From Streptomyces cavernicola (lineage in GTDB: Bacteria > Actinomycetota > Actinomycetes > Streptomycetales > Streptomycetaceae): a stretch of DNA of 64,000 nt. Every line of letters starts with the position of its first letter. Position 1 is the first letter of the stretch. A program made the translations under genes and the position numbers. The stretch covers positions 62,001-126,000 of the forward strand of contig NZ_JASCIQ010000024.1 of assembly GCF_029968035.1 (NCBI RefSeq), in the 5' to 3' direction. Below the pieces are notes generated by a model. The model did no database searches. It saw nothing but the letters and a program-made list of their open reading frames with translations, and was not told the origin of the DNA. Positions 34,198 through 42,722 of the stretch are shown here, one piece after another.

Positions 34198-35892
34198 TCA
34201 GTCCTCCGGCAGCTCGACCGGAGCGATCTCGTCGTACACGTCGCCCGGACCGGGGTTGGTCGCGTCCGTCGCGCCGCCGAACTGGTGCATGACGCCCCAC
34301 ACGGCGTTGAGCGCGGTGGTGACGGCACCCTCGGCCCAGCCGGCCGTCCAGGAGATGTCGTCGCCGGCGAGGTAGATGCCGCGCTTCTCCTCGGGCAGGC
34401 GGTCCTGCATGAAGTGGGTGAACAGGCGGCGCTGGTAGCGGTAGTGGCCCGGCAGGTTCGCCTTGAACGCGCCCATGAAGTAGGGCTCGTTCTCCCAGGA
34501 CACGGTCACCGGGTTGCCGATGATGTGCTTGCGGATGTCGACGTTCGGATAGATCTCGCCGAGCGACTTCAGCATGACGTCCATCCGCTCGTTCGCGGAC
34601 AGCGGCAGCCACTTCAGGCTGTCGTCGCACCACGTGTACGAGAGGCAGATGACGGCGGGCTTGTCCGGGCCGTCGTCGAGGAGGTAGGTGCCGCGGGTCA
34701 TCCGGTCGGTGAGCGTCATCGACATGACGTCACGCCCGGTGACCTCGTCCTTGTCCAGCCAGAACGGCCGATCGACGGGCACGAAGAGCTTGGAGCTCTC
34801 CATGTAGTGGGTGCGCTCGATGGCGGTCCAGTGGTCGATCGGGAAGAGCGAGTCGTCGCACTCGATCTTCGAGAGCAGCATCCAGGACTGCGCGGTGAAG
34901 ATCGCCGCCCGGTACGTACGGATGTCGCCGGAGGCGTCCGTGACGGTGATGCGGTTGCCGGCGGTGCGGTGCAGCCGGGTCACGGCCGGGCGCGGGGCGC
35001 CGTCGTGCAGGGAGGACAGGGAGGTCCCCTGCGCCCAGTGCACGATCTTCTGCGGCTCGCGCTCCCAGAGCCGGAGCGGGAGCTGCTGGCTGCCGCCGAC
35101 GATGCCGCGGTGGTGGTCGTCCGCCTCGGTGTAGACGACGCGGAGGATCTCCAGGATGGAGTTGGGGAAGTCGGTGTCCCAGCCGCCGGTGCCGAAGCCG
35201 ACCTGGCCGAAGATCTCGCGGTGCCGGAACGACTTGAACGCCTCGGACTCGCAGAGGAAGCCGTAGAAGGTCTGGTTGTCGAGCTTCTCGACAAGCTTCG
35301 ACCAGATCTCCCGGATCCGCGGAACATCGCGTTCCCTGAGGGCGCGGTTCATGTCGGAGAAGTCGGCGCCCTCCTCCAGGCAGGCGTTCCAGGCGTGCAT
35401 GACGTCCCGGTACACCTGCGGCAGGTCGTCGACGGTCTCCGCGTAGTGCGACTCGCCCTTGAGGTCGACGACGGTCGACGGGGTGTCGGGCGCGAGCGGG
35501 TTCGGGAACGGCTTGGTGGTCAGGCCCACCAGGTCGATGTAGTGCTGCAGCGCGGTGGAGGACGGCGGGAACCGCATGGCGCCCATCTCGGCGGTCAGGT
35601 CGGTGTCCGTACCTGGGAAGTCCACGGTCCGCAGCCGCCCGCCGATCTGGTCGGCCTCGTACACGACGGGCTTCAGGCCCATCTTCATCAGCTCGTACGC
35701 GGCGACGATGCCGGAGAGCCCGCCACCGATGACGGCGACCTCCTGGCCGTGCTCGGTCGCGGGTATCTGGCCGAGCCCGGCGGCGTGCCCGAGGAAGTCG
35801 TCGTACGCGAAGGGGAAGTCCGGCCCGAACATGGTGATCGGCGGCTGCTGCACGTCGGTGTGCTGGACGGCGTTGGGCACCGTGGACGTCAT
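34198..35892 (-). CDS. flavin monoamine / L-amino acid oxidase
   Basis: A 564-residue FAD amine oxidase that oxidises an amine or amino acid to an imine with H2O2 release. The dinucleotide-binding motif VAVIGGGLSGIVAAYELMKM lies at about 53-72, with VVYEADQIGGRLRTVDFPG and a C-terminal FAD segment YLAGDDISWTAGWAEGAVTT. Two inserted regions (about 130-330) form the substrate domain. No signal peptide, so cytoplasmic. ATG 35892 with AAGGAG 11 nt upstream. It lies 61 bp after the nitrilase-family amidase in the same direction. With the amino acid permease and Lrp regulator nearby it suggests an amino acid/amine catabolic module. Confidence 0.9.
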   Translation of the reverse strand: MTSTVPNAVQHTDVQQPPITMFGPDFPFAYDDFLGHAAGLGQIPATEHGQEVAVIGGGLSGIVAAYELMKMGLKPVVYEADQIGGRLRTVDFPGTDTDLTAEMGAMRFPPSSTALQHYIDLVGLTTKPFPNPLAPDTPSTVVDLKGESHYAETVDDLPQVYRDVMHAWNACLEEGADFSDMNRALRERDVPRIREIWSKLVEKLDNQTFYGFLCESEAFKSFRHREIFGQVGFGTGGWDTDFPNSILEILRVVYTEADDHHRGIVGGSQQLPLRLWEREPQKIVHWAQGTSLSSLHDGAPRPAVTRLHRTAGNRITVTDASGDIRTYRAAIFTAQSWMLLSKIECDDSLFPIDHWTAIERTHYMESSKLFVPVDRPFWLDKDEVTGRDVMSMTLTDRMTRGTYLLDDGPDKPAVICLSYTWCDDSLKWLPLSANERMDVMLKSLGEIYPNVDIRKHIIGNPVTVSWENEPYFMGAFKANLPGHYRYQRRLFTHFMQDRLPEEKRGIYLAGDDISWTAGWAEGAVTTALNAVWGVMHQFGGATDATNPGPGDVYDEIAPVELPED

Positions 35893-35953
35893 GGGGTGGG
35901 GACTCCTTGCTGCGGTACTGAAAGTGGTTCGGGGAGGGGTGCCTGCGCGCGCG

Positions 35954-36757
35954 TCAGCGGGCGAGGGGGGCGTACAGGCCGGGGCGGCGGTCCCGCAGAT
36001 ACGCGTTGCCGGCGCGCGACTCGGCCAGGAACTCGGGGTCGACGTCGCCGAACACCAGCTCCTCGCCACGCCCGGCCCGCGCCTTGGCGATGCCGTCGGG
36101 CCCGGCGAGCGTGGACAGCCCGACGAACTCGAACTCCCCTTCCGGGCCGGTCCTGTTGACGTACGCCACGTACATCTGGCTCTCGAAGGCGCGCACCGGC
36201 ACGAGGGACTCGGCGACGAACTGGAACGGGTGCATCTGCGCCGTCGGCACGAGCAGCAGGTCGGTCCCGGCGAGGGCGTGCGCCCGTACGTTCTCCGGGA
36301 ACTCCACGTCGTAGCAGATCAGCGCGCCGATACGGAGGCCGCCGAGCTCGGCCTGGACGACGGGGGTGTCGCCGGGCGTGAAGTGGTCCTGCTCGAAGCA
36401 GCCGAAGAGGTGGGTCTTGCGGTAGTTGAGCAGGGGCGTGCCGTCGGGGCCGATGGCCTGCGCGGAGTTGAACACGCGCTGCCCGTCGCGCTCCGGGTAG
36501 CCGTAGAACACGGCGAGGCCGTGGCGGGCGGCGATCTTCGCGATCGCCTCGGCGGAGGGGCCGTCGGCGGGCTCGGCGAGCCGAGGGATGTCGTCGCCGA
36601 TCGCGTACCCCGTCAGGTACATCTCGGGGGCGACGAGCAGCCCGGCCCCCGCATCGGCGGCCCGGCCGGCAGCCTCCTCCAGGATGCGCAGATTCTGCGC
36701 GACGTCACCGGGCCGTCCAGAGCTCTGGAGCAGGGCGGTGCGCAGCGGCGACGACAT
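35954..36757 (-). CDS. nitrilase-superfamily carbon-nitrogen hydrolase
   Basis: A 267-residue amidase with the full Glu-Lys-Cys triad: LLVAPEMYLTGY (Glu45), NYRKTHLFG (Lys114) and LICYDVEFPENVR (Cys148). A second family Glu lies in LFGCFEQDHFTPGD. The size and single domain match omega-amidase, N-carbamoyl-polyamine hydrolase or aliphatic amidase branches; I cannot choose among them. Placed upstream of the amine oxidase, it could remove ammonia from the oxidised product or supply the substrate. ATG at 36755-36757; the promoter region upstream holds several TTGCG motifs. Confidence 0.9.
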   Translation of the reverse strand: MSSPLRTALLQSSGRPGDVAQNLRILEEAAGRAADAGAGLLVAPEMYLTGYAIGDDIPRLAEPADGPSAEAIAKIAARHGLAVFYGYPERDGQRVFNSAQAIGPDGTPLLNYRKTHLFGCFEQDHFTPGDTPVVQAELGGLRIGALICYDVEFPENVRAHALAGTDLLLVPTAQMHPFQFVAESLVPVRAFESQMYVAYVNRTGPEGEFEFVGLSTLAGPDGIAKARAGRGEELVFGDVDPEFLAESRAGNAYLRDRRPGLYAPLAR

Positions 36758-36782
36758 GGGCAGACCTCGGCGGTACGAAGGG

Positions 36783-36900
36783 GTTGCGGGGACGCATTGA
36801 CGTTACGGTCGCCGGGGTCGCACGGACAAGGCGCGTCCGTTGCGAGCTGTCGGGGTATCTGTTGCGCGGTTGCCGCCAAGCCCGGCGATTCGTTGCGCAA
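36783..36900 (-). promoter_or_regulatory. TTGCG motif cluster, candidate Lrp/AsnC operators
   Basis: GTTGCG occurs at 36783-36788, 36839-36844, 36861-36866 and 36892-36897, the last forming the perfect palindrome TTGCGCAA (36893-36900). All lie in the 26-143 bp upstream of the amidase start. The same motif clusters upstream of the amino acid permease that is co-transcribed with an Lrp/AsnC gene. AsnC-family proteins bind such short repeated sites cooperatively. Inference from motif distribution. Confidence 0.55.
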
Positions 36901-36906
36901 GGCCTC

Positions 36907-37755
36907 GTCTTTCCCCTCCCCACCCCTTCCCGAAAGACTGCCGTCGGCACCGGGGGCCAGCCCCCGGACCCCCGCTCCTCAAACGCCGGAGAGGCTGTCT
37001 TTTAGGGGCGCGGGGAACTGCGCGACCAGCCACGACGACGGGCCAGCCGAAAGGCAACGGGGACCTGGGGCGCAGCCCCGAAGCGGGGGACTGGGCAGAA
37101 CCCCGAAGCGAGCCCCCGGGAACGGCAGCCCCGAGACCGAGACGCAAGGGCACAGCCCCAAAGCAAGGCCCGGGAGCAGCAGCCCCAGAACGACAGCCCG
37201 GAGCGCAGCCCCAAAACGGGCCCCCGGGAACGGCAGCCCCGAGACCGAGACGCGAGAGCGCAGCCCCAAAGCAAGGCCCAGGGACAGCAGCCCCAGAACG
37301 GCAGCCCCGAAGCGGGCCCCCGGGAGCGGCAGCCCCGAGATCGAGACGCAAGGGCACAGCCCCAAAGCAAGGCCCAGGAGCGGCAGCCCCAGAACGACAG
37401 CCCGGAGCGCAGCCCCAAAGCGAGCCCCCGGGAACGGCAGCCCCGAGATCGAGACGCAAGGGCACAGCCCCAAAGCAAGGCCCAGGGACAGCAGCCCCAG
37501 AACGGCAGCCCGGGGCAGCAGTCCCAAAATGAGACCCCAGGGACAGCAGCCCCAGGACGGCGGCCCGGGGCGGCAGCCCCAAAGCAAGGCCCAGGGGCGG
37601 CAGCCCCGGAACGGAAGCAGGGGCGCAGCCCCGGAACGGGGGCGGGGCGACAGCCCCGAGCGGGGGCGGGGCGACAGCCCCGAAGCGGGGGCGGGGGCGC
37701 AGCCCCGGGGCTGTCCGCAGGACTTTCGGGAAGGGGCGGGGAGGGGAGAAGAAAG
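36907..37755. repeat. 850-bp repeat cassette with inverted ends
   Basis: The left end (36907-36938, CCCCACCCCTTCCCGAAAG) and right end (37720-37755, GACTTTCGGGAAGGGGCGGG) are inverted copies of the same module found at 29.3 and 42.6-43.5 kb. Inside are CTCCTCAAACGCCGGAGAGG (36975-36994), the core GGGGCGCGGGGAACTGCGCG at 37005-37024, a CCACGACGACG module, and a long array of CAGCCCC-rich units. This fills almost all of the 1.1-kb gap 36758-37885; I see no gene in it. Long open frames on both strands are products of the repeats. The remainder to 37885 is G-rich low complexity. Confidence 0.85.
37113..37530. repeat. higher-order tandem array, units of 108/96/108 bp
   Basis: CCCCCGGGARCGGCAGCCCC recurs at 37113, 37221, 37317 and 37425, giving unit lengths of 108, 96 and 108 bp. 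Each unit also carries GAGAYCGAGACGC, AGCCCCAAAGCAAGGCCC and CAGCCC sub-repeats. All spacings are multiples of 12 (and of 3), which explains the long open frames. Expected to vary in copy number between strains. Confidence 0.85.
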
Positions 37756-37885
37756 CCCCCACAGGAAGCAGCCCGACAGGGGCGAGGGGCCGGCAGAAGC
37801 GAAGCGCCAGACAGGGGCGAGCGGGCCCAGGGGGCGAAGGGCCCAGGGGGCGAAGGGCCCGGGGGGGGCGAAGGGCCCGGGGGCC

Positions 37886-38338
37886 CTACGTAGGCGCCCC
37901 CGAGGAAAACCTCCGCATCAGCGGCGAAAGCACCAACACAGACTTGGTCCGCTCAACAAAATGCTCCCCGGCGATCCGCTCAAGCACCCGCTCGAAGTGC
38001 CGCATGTCGGAGGCGAAGACCTGGACGATCGCGTCCGCCTCACCGGTGACGGTGGAGGCGGCCGCGATCTCCGGGTACCGCTCGAGGCCCCGCTTGATGG
38101 CCTCGGGCGAGGTGTTCCGCCGGCAGTAGATCTCGATGAACCCCTCGGTCTCCCACCCCAGCGCCGCCGGGTCCACCCGGACGGTGAATCCGGTGATGGC
38201 CCCGGTGGCCCGCAGCCGGTCCACGCGGCGTTTCACGGCCGGCGCGGACAGGCCGACGATCTGGCCGATGTCCGCGAAGGAGCGGCGGGCGTCCTCGGCG
38301 AGGGCGTGCACGATCCGTTCATCGAGTTCGTTCAGCAC
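37886..38338 (-). CDS. Lrp/AsnC-family transcriptional regulator
   Basis: A 150-residue regulator. The N-terminal HTH (VLNELDERIVHALAEDARRS, then FADIGQIVGLSAPAVKRRVD) is joined to an RAM/ACT-like effector domain (about 60-140: FTVRVDPAALGWETEGFIEI; ITGEADAIVQ-type strand VTGEADAIVQVFASDMRHFE). I start at GTG 38336-38338, which gives the usual VLNELDERI; no good SD is near, consistent with coupling to the permease that ends 10 bp upstream. It probably senses an amino acid imported by that permease and controls it together with the amidase/oxidase genes. Confidence 0.9.
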   Translation of the reverse strand: MLNELDERIVHALAEDARRSFADIGQIVGLSAPAVKRRVDRLRATGAITGFTVRVDPAALGWETEGFIEIYCRRNTSPEAIKRGLERYPEIAAASTVTGEADAIVQVFASDMRHFERVLERIAGEHFVERTKSVLVLSPLMRRFSSGAPT

Positions 38339-38348
38339 GGCGGGCGGT

Positions 38349-39848
38349 TCACTTCTCTTGACCTGATTCCTTGACGGCCGCGACAGAGTCGTCCGCACCC
38401 TGTGTCTGCAGGCGGGAGCGGCGCTGGCCGTACCCGAAGTAGATCACGAGGCCGACGGCCATCCACACGCCGAAGACGACCCAGGTGATCGCGTCGAGGC
38501 TGAACATCATCCACACGCAGAAGCCGAAGCCCACCAGCGGGAAGAGCGGCGAGAGCGGCACCCGGAAGGTGCGCTTCATCTCGGGCCGGGTGCGGCGCAG
38601 CACGATGACGGCGATGTTGACCAGGGCGAAGGCGAAGAGCGTACCGATGCTGGTGGCGTTGGCCAGCTCGCCGAGCGGGATGGCCGCGGCGAGCACACCG
38701 CAGAACAGCGAGACGACCACAGTGTTCACCCGCGGCGTGCCGGTGCGCGGGCTGACCTTGGAGAACGTCTTGGGCACGAGGCCGTCGCGGGACATCGCGA
38801 AGAGGATGCGGGTCTGGCCGTAGAGCACGGTCAGGACGACGCTGGCGATGGCGATGACGGCGCCGGCGGCGAGGACGGTGCCCCAGAACGGCTGCCCGGT
38901 GACGTCCTTCATGATCCCGGCGAGCGCGGCCTCGGAGTCGGTGAAGCCCTTCCAGGGGCGGGCGCCGACGGCGACGGCGGCGACGAGGACGTACAGCGCG
39001 GTGACGATGACGAGCGACAGCATGATCGCGCGCGGCAGGTCCCGCTGCGGGTTCTTGGCCTCCTCACCTGCGGTGGAGGCGGCGTCGAAGCCGATGTACG
39101 AGAAGAACAGGGTGGCGCCCGCGGCGCTGACTCCGGCCATGCCGAGCGGCATGAAGTCGGCGTAGTTGCCGGACTTGAAGCCCTGGATGCCGATGGCGCA
39201 GAACAGCAGCAGTGCCGCGATCTTCACGACGACCATGATCGTGTTGGCGCGCGCCGACTCCTTGGCGCCGCCGAGCAGGAACGCCATGGCGAGCAGGACC
39301 ACGATCAGCGCGGGCAGGTTGAATATCCCGCCGTCGCCGGGCGGCGCGGAGAACATGTCAGGGATCGTCCAGCCGATCGTGCCGGCGAGCAGCTCGTTGA
39401 GGTACTCGCCCCAGCCGACGGCGACGGCCGCGACGGAGACGCCGTACTCCAGGACGAGGCACCAGCCGCAGACCCAGGCGACGAGCTCGCCCATCGTTGC
39501 GTACGCATACGAGTACGAGGAGCCGGAGACCGGGATCGTGCCCGCCAGTTCCGCGTACGAGAGGGCGGAGAAGAGGGCCGTGAGGCCGGCGATCACGAAG
39601 GAGATCGTGACGGCGGGACCGGCGGCGGGCACGGCCTCGCCGAGGACGACGAAGATGCCGGTGCCGAGGGTCGCGCCGATGCTGATCATCGTCAGCTGCC
39701 ACATGGAGAGCGAGCGCTTCAGCGTGCCGCCCTCACCCTTGCCACCCTCGGCGACCAGGAGTTCTACGGGCTTGCGACGCATCAGCCGGCCCATCTGGCC
39801 GGGCCGCTGCGGCGCTTGCGTCGGCGGGGCTGCGCCTTGGTCGAGCAC
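38349..39848 (-). CDS. APC-family amino acid permease
   Basis: A 499-residue carrier with about 12-14 helices. A basic N-terminus (MGRLMRRKPVELLVAEGGKG) precedes MWQLTMISIGATLGTGIFVV, the TM1 GxG motif of cationic amino acid/APC transporters. FFSYIGFDAASTAGEEAKNP is the conserved TM6-loop of the CAT/YfnA group, followed by QRDLPRAI. Proton-coupled uptake of a cationic or other amino acid is likely. GTG 39846-39848 has AAGGAG 6 nt upstream. First gene of a two-gene unit with the Lrp-type regulator; TTGCG repeats lie upstream. Confidence 0.92.
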   Translation of the reverse strand: MLDQGAAPPTQAPQRPGQMGRLMRRKPVELLVAEGGKGEGGTLKRSLSMWQLTMISIGATLGTGIFVVLGEAVPAAGPAVTISFVIAGLTALFSALSYAELAGTIPVSGSSYSYAYATMGELVAWVCGWCLVLEYGVSVAAVAVGWGEYLNELLAGTIGWTIPDMFSAPPGDGGIFNLPALIVVLLAMAFLLGGAKESARANTIMVVVKIAALLLFCAIGIQGFKSGNYADFMPLGMAGVSAAGATLFFSYIGFDAASTAGEEAKNPQRDLPRAIMLSLVIVTALYVLVAAVAVGARPWKGFTDSEAALAGIMKDVTGQPFWGTVLAAGAVIAIASVVLTVLYGQTRILFAMSRDGLVPKTFSKVSPRTGTPRVNTVVVSLFCGVLAAAIPLGELANATSIGTLFAFALVNIAVIVLRRTRPEMKRTFRVPLSPLFPLVGFGFCVWMMFSLDAITWVVFGVWMAVGLVIYFGYGQRRSRLQTQGADDSVAAVKESGQEK

Positions 39849-39976
39849 GGGGGGCTCCTTGATCGCTGCGAGGAGGACGGCAGCGACCGCGGCGGTGCCC
39901 GCAGCGGGGCGACCACCGAGCAGGCGGTCACCGCCAGACGAAGTACAGCGGATGACATTAGGGCGAACGGCTTCAC

Positions 39977-40050
39977 TTGCGTAATGAAGCAACCTTGCGC
40001 ATACGGGCAAGATCCTTGCGTACCCCGGAAAAATACGGGAGTTCGTTGCA
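39977..40050 (-). promoter_or_regulatory. TTGCG repeat array upstream of the permease
   Basis: TTGCG occurs at 39977, 39995 and 40016 (spacings 18 and 21 bp), with GCAA partners at 39989 and 40007, and TTGCA at 40046. They form TTGCG-N7-GCAA-type dyads on one helix face, 129-202 bp upstream of the permease start. Same motif as upstream of the amidase gene. Candidate binding sites for the Lrp/AsnC protein at 37886-38338. The rest of the 39849-40191 gap holds the guaB1 terminator. Confidence 0.6.
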
Positions 40051-40112
40051 CATCAGCTTTCGGTCGCCGGAAGAAGGTGACCATTCCCACATCGTGGACA
40101 CCCTCGGGAACG

Positions 40113-40152
40113 CGCACGGCCCCGACCGTCCGAAGACGATCGGGGCCGTGCG
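40113..40152 (-). terminator. terminator of guaB1
   Basis: CGCACGGCCCCGA (40113-40125) pairs perfectly with TCGGGGCCGTGCG (40140-40152) across a 14-nt loop, 39 bp beyond the guaB1 stop codon. Confidence 0.8.
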
Positions 40153-40191
40153 AAAGCCGTTCTACGAGGCCTTCCAGGAGGCCTTACGAGG

Positions 40192-41634
40192 TCACTGCCA
40201 GCTGGCGTGCAGCGGCTTGCCCTCCGCGTAGCCGGCGGCGGACTGGATGCCGACGACGGCGTTCGCCTCGAACTCGGCGAGGGAGCCCGCGCCCGCGTAG
40301 GTGCAGGAGGAGCGGACGCCCGCGATGATCGAGTCGATCAGGTCCTCGACGCCGGGGCGGGCCGGGTCGAGGAACATCCGCGAGGTCGAGATGCCCTCCT
40401 CGAAGAGCGCCTTGCGGGCCCGGTCGTACGCCGACTCGTCGCTGGTGCGGTTGCGCACGGCGCGGGCCGAGGCCATGCCGAAGGACTCCTTGTACTGCCG
40501 CCCGTTGGCGTCCTGCTGGAGGTCGCCCGGGGACTCGTACGTCCCGGCGAACCAGGAGCCGATCATGACGTTGGACGCACCGGCGGCGAGCGCCATGGCG
40601 ACGTCGCGCGGGTGCCGGACGCCGCCGTCGGCCCAGACGTGCTTGCCGTACTTCTTCGCCTCGGCGGCGCATTCCAGGACGGCGGAGAACTGCGGGCGGC
40701 CGACGCCGGTCATCATGCGCGTGGTGCACATGGCGCCGGGGCCCACGCCGACCTTGATGATGTCGGCGCCGGCGTCGATGAGGTCCTTGACGCCCTCGGC
40801 GGCGACGATGTTGCCCGCGACGATCGGCACCTGCGGGTCGAGCGCGCGCACCTTGCGGATGGCCTCGATCATCGACTCCTGGTGGCCGTGGGCCGTGTCG
40901 ATGACGAGGGTGTCCACGCCGGCGTCGAGCAGCTGCTGCGCCTTGCCCGCCACATCGCCGTTGATGCCGACGGCGGCGGCGATGCGGAGCTTGTTGTTGC
41001 CGTCCACGGCCGGGGTGTAGAGCGTGGCGCGCAGGGCGCCCTTGCGGGTGAGGATGCCGACGAGGCGGCCGTCCTGGTCCACGGCGGGGGCGACCTTGCG
41101 GTGGCCTGCGTCCAGCTTGTTGAAGGCCTCGCGCGGGTCGATGTCGGCGTCGATGAGCAGCAGCTCCTTCGACATGACCTCGGAGAGCTGGGTGAAGCGG
41201 TCGACGCCGTTCAGGTCGGACTCGGTGACGACGCCGACGGGGCGGTGGTCCGCGTCGACGACGACTCCGGCGCCGTGCGCACGCTTGTGGATCAGCGACA
41301 GGGCGTCGGCGACGGTCTGCGTCGGGGCGAGCGTGATCGGGGTGTCCAGGACGTGGTGCCGGGTCTTGACCCAGGAGATGACCTCGGTGACGACCTCGAT
41401 CGGGATGTCCTGGGGGATGACGACGAGGCCGCCGCGGCGGGCCACGGTCTCGGCCATGCGGCGTCCGGCGATCGCGGTCATGTTGGCGACGACCAGCGGG
41501 ATCGTGGTCCCCGTGCCGTCCGGGGCGGAGAGGTCGACGCCCTGCCGGGAACCCACGGCGGAGCGGCTCGGCACCATGAACACATCGTCGTACGTGAGGT
41601 CGTACGGCGGCTTGATGTCGTTGAGGAAGCGCAC
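40192..41634 (-). CDS. guaB1: GuaB1, IMPDH-family GMP reductase
   Basis: A 480-residue IMP dehydrogenase-family TIM barrel with an inserted CBS pair (about 95-205: APTQTVADALSLIHKRAHGA; VDQDGRLVGILTRKGALRAT). VVANMTAIAGRRMAETVARR is the start region, IDTAHGHQESMIEAIRKV and GVGPGAMCTTRMMTGVGRPQ the catalytic loop (Cys about 303). Actinobacterial GuaB1 proteins are paralogues of GuaB2; the mycobacterial one was shown to be a GMP reductase, returning GMP to IMP with NADPH. I infer the same here. GTG start 41632-41634 (VRFLNDIKPPYDLTYDD). Monocistronic. Confidence 0.93.
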   Translation of the reverse strand: MRFLNDIKPPYDLTYDDVFMVPSRSAVGSRQGVDLSAPDGTGTTIPLVVANMTAIAGRRMAETVARRGGLVVIPQDIPIEVVTEVISWVKTRHHVLDTPITLAPTQTVADALSLIHKRAHGAGVVVDADHRPVGVVTESDLNGVDRFTQLSEVMSKELLLIDADIDPREAFNKLDAGHRKVAPAVDQDGRLVGILTRKGALRATLYTPAVDGNNKLRIAAAVGINGDVAGKAQQLLDAGVDTLVIDTAHGHQESMIEAIRKVRALDPQVPIVAGNIVAAEGVKDLIDAGADIIKVGVGPGAMCTTRMMTGVGRPQFSAVLECAAEAKKYGKHVWADGGVRHPRDVAMALAAGASNVMIGSWFAGTYESPGDLQQDANGRQYKESFGMASARAVRNRTSDESAYDRARKALFEEGISTSRMFLDPARPGVEDLIDSIIAGVRSSCTYAGAGSLAEFEANAVVGIQSAAGYAEGKPLHASWQ

Positions 41635-41804
41635 GTGCTGAACATCCCAGTCGTTCGGAGTTGACCCTCGGGCAGGTCAGCCGAGGAAAACGCACGTACT
41701 TCATTCTCCCATGACGCACCGTTTCCACTCCCCGGACAGATCCTCCAGGGCACGAGGGGAACGGCCGTCTGATCCTCCAAACCACCCCCCGCCCGAGGCG
41801 TCAG

Positions 41805-42146
41805 TCAGCGGCCGGCCGGCTCCAGGGTGAGCAGCACGCTGAGCCGCTCCCCCGCGGACTCGGTGAGCACGTCCTGCGCGACGGCCCACTCCTCGGGTCT
41901 CGCGGCCGCGTACTGCTGCCAGCCGCGGACCACGAGGAGCGTGCCGCGCGGGAGTTCGGAGAGGGAGTCGGCGAGCGCGTCCCAGTTCCGCCCGAACCAG
42001 TTGGGCAGGTCCAGGTCGCGGGCGCAGCGCTCCATGAACGCGGCCTTGTCGGTGACGCCGCCGAGCGCGAGGACCACGGCGGGCAGTTCGGCCGTACGGG
42101 CGGCGCCGAGCAGGGTGGCGAGGGGGCCCGGGGTGTGCTCCGTCAT
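41805..42146 (-). CDS. barstar-family ribonuclease inhibitor
   Basis: A 113-residue barstar-fold protein: ELPAVVLALGGVTDKAAFME, RCARDLDLPNWFGRNWDALA, DSLSELPRGTLLVVRGWQQY. The NWFGxNWDAL motif and acidic helix are the family signature that blocks the RNase active site. Its ATG overlaps the stop of the upstream RNase gene (ATGA), so toxin and inhibitor are translationally coupled. The inhibitor would protect the cytoplasm before the RNase is exported, as with barnase/barstar. Confidence 0.9.
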   Translation of the reverse strand: MTEHTPGPLATLLGAARTAELPAVVLALGGVTDKAAFMERCARDLDLPNWFGRNWDALADSLSELPRGTLLVVRGWQQYAAARPEEWAVAQDVLTESAGERLSVLLTLEPAGR

Positions 42147-42553
42147 CGCAGGACCGCCTTGAAGGTCTGGTAGTGGTCGTCGGTGTAGTAGATCTCGCCG
42201 TCCCTGCCGGTGACCAGCCGCCGGGCGCCGCGGTCACTCTCGCCGGGGGTGCGGACGGTGTACTCGCGGTAGTGCCCGCGCGGCTGCTTCGGCAGCTCCC
42301 CCTCGAAGTTCCCGAAGGCGCTGCCGTCCTTCTCGTACGGGAAGGGCCCGCCGTCGTCGATCAGCCGCAACGTCTCGCGGGCCTGCGCGGGCAGGGCGTC
42401 GGCGCGTACGGTCGCCATGCCGCGGGCCCAGTCGGGGGTGGCGGCGACCGAGACTCCGCCACCGCCTCCGCCTCCGCCGCACCCGCTGAGCAGCAGCAGC
42501 CCGAGGCAGACGAGAACCACTGCGAGCGGCCGGTACCGCCGAGGCGCAACCAT
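42143..42553 (-). CDS. exported guanyl-specific ribonuclease (RNase Sa / barnase family)
   Basis: A 136-residue precursor. MVAPRRYRPLAVVLVCLGLL followed by LLSGCGGGG looks like a lipoprotein signal with lipobox Cys25, then a Gly run (26-33). The mature part follows RNase Sa closely: LPAQARETLRLIDDGGPFPY, FGNFEGELPKQPRGHYREYT, RGARRLVTG, YYTDDHYQTFKAV. Glu97 (general base), the arginines at about 108-112 and His127 (general acid) are retained. RNase Sa is freely secreted; a lipid anchor would be unusual. ATG 42553 lacks a clear SD, and GTG 42571 is an alternative. Coupled to the inhibitor gene downstream. Confidence 0.88.
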   Translation of the reverse strand: MVAPRRYRPLAVVLVCLGLLLLSGCGGGGGGGGVSVAATPDWARGMATVRADALPAQARETLRLIDDGGPFPYEKDGSAFGNFEGELPKQPRGHYREYTVRTPGESDRGARRLVTGRDGEIYYTDDHYQTFKAVLR

Positions 42554-42722
42554 GCGCAGATGCTGCCACACCGCCTGGGCCTGGGCCCGCTGCGCTCTTC
42601 CCCACCCCGCCCCTTCCCGAACTCCTCGCCGGACACCCCGGGGGCTGCCCCCAGGCGGCCCCGGGGGGACCCCCAGGCCCCCGACTCGGGGCTCCCCCCG
42701 ACCCGACCCGGGGCTCCGCCCC

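Noticed and set aside
35555..38374. 939-codon open frame across the 36.9-37.8 kb repeats
   Set aside because: It runs antisense to the amine oxidase, amidase and Lrp genes and through the repeat array; its SPK/PRT-rich translation comes from the repeat unit being a multiple of 3.
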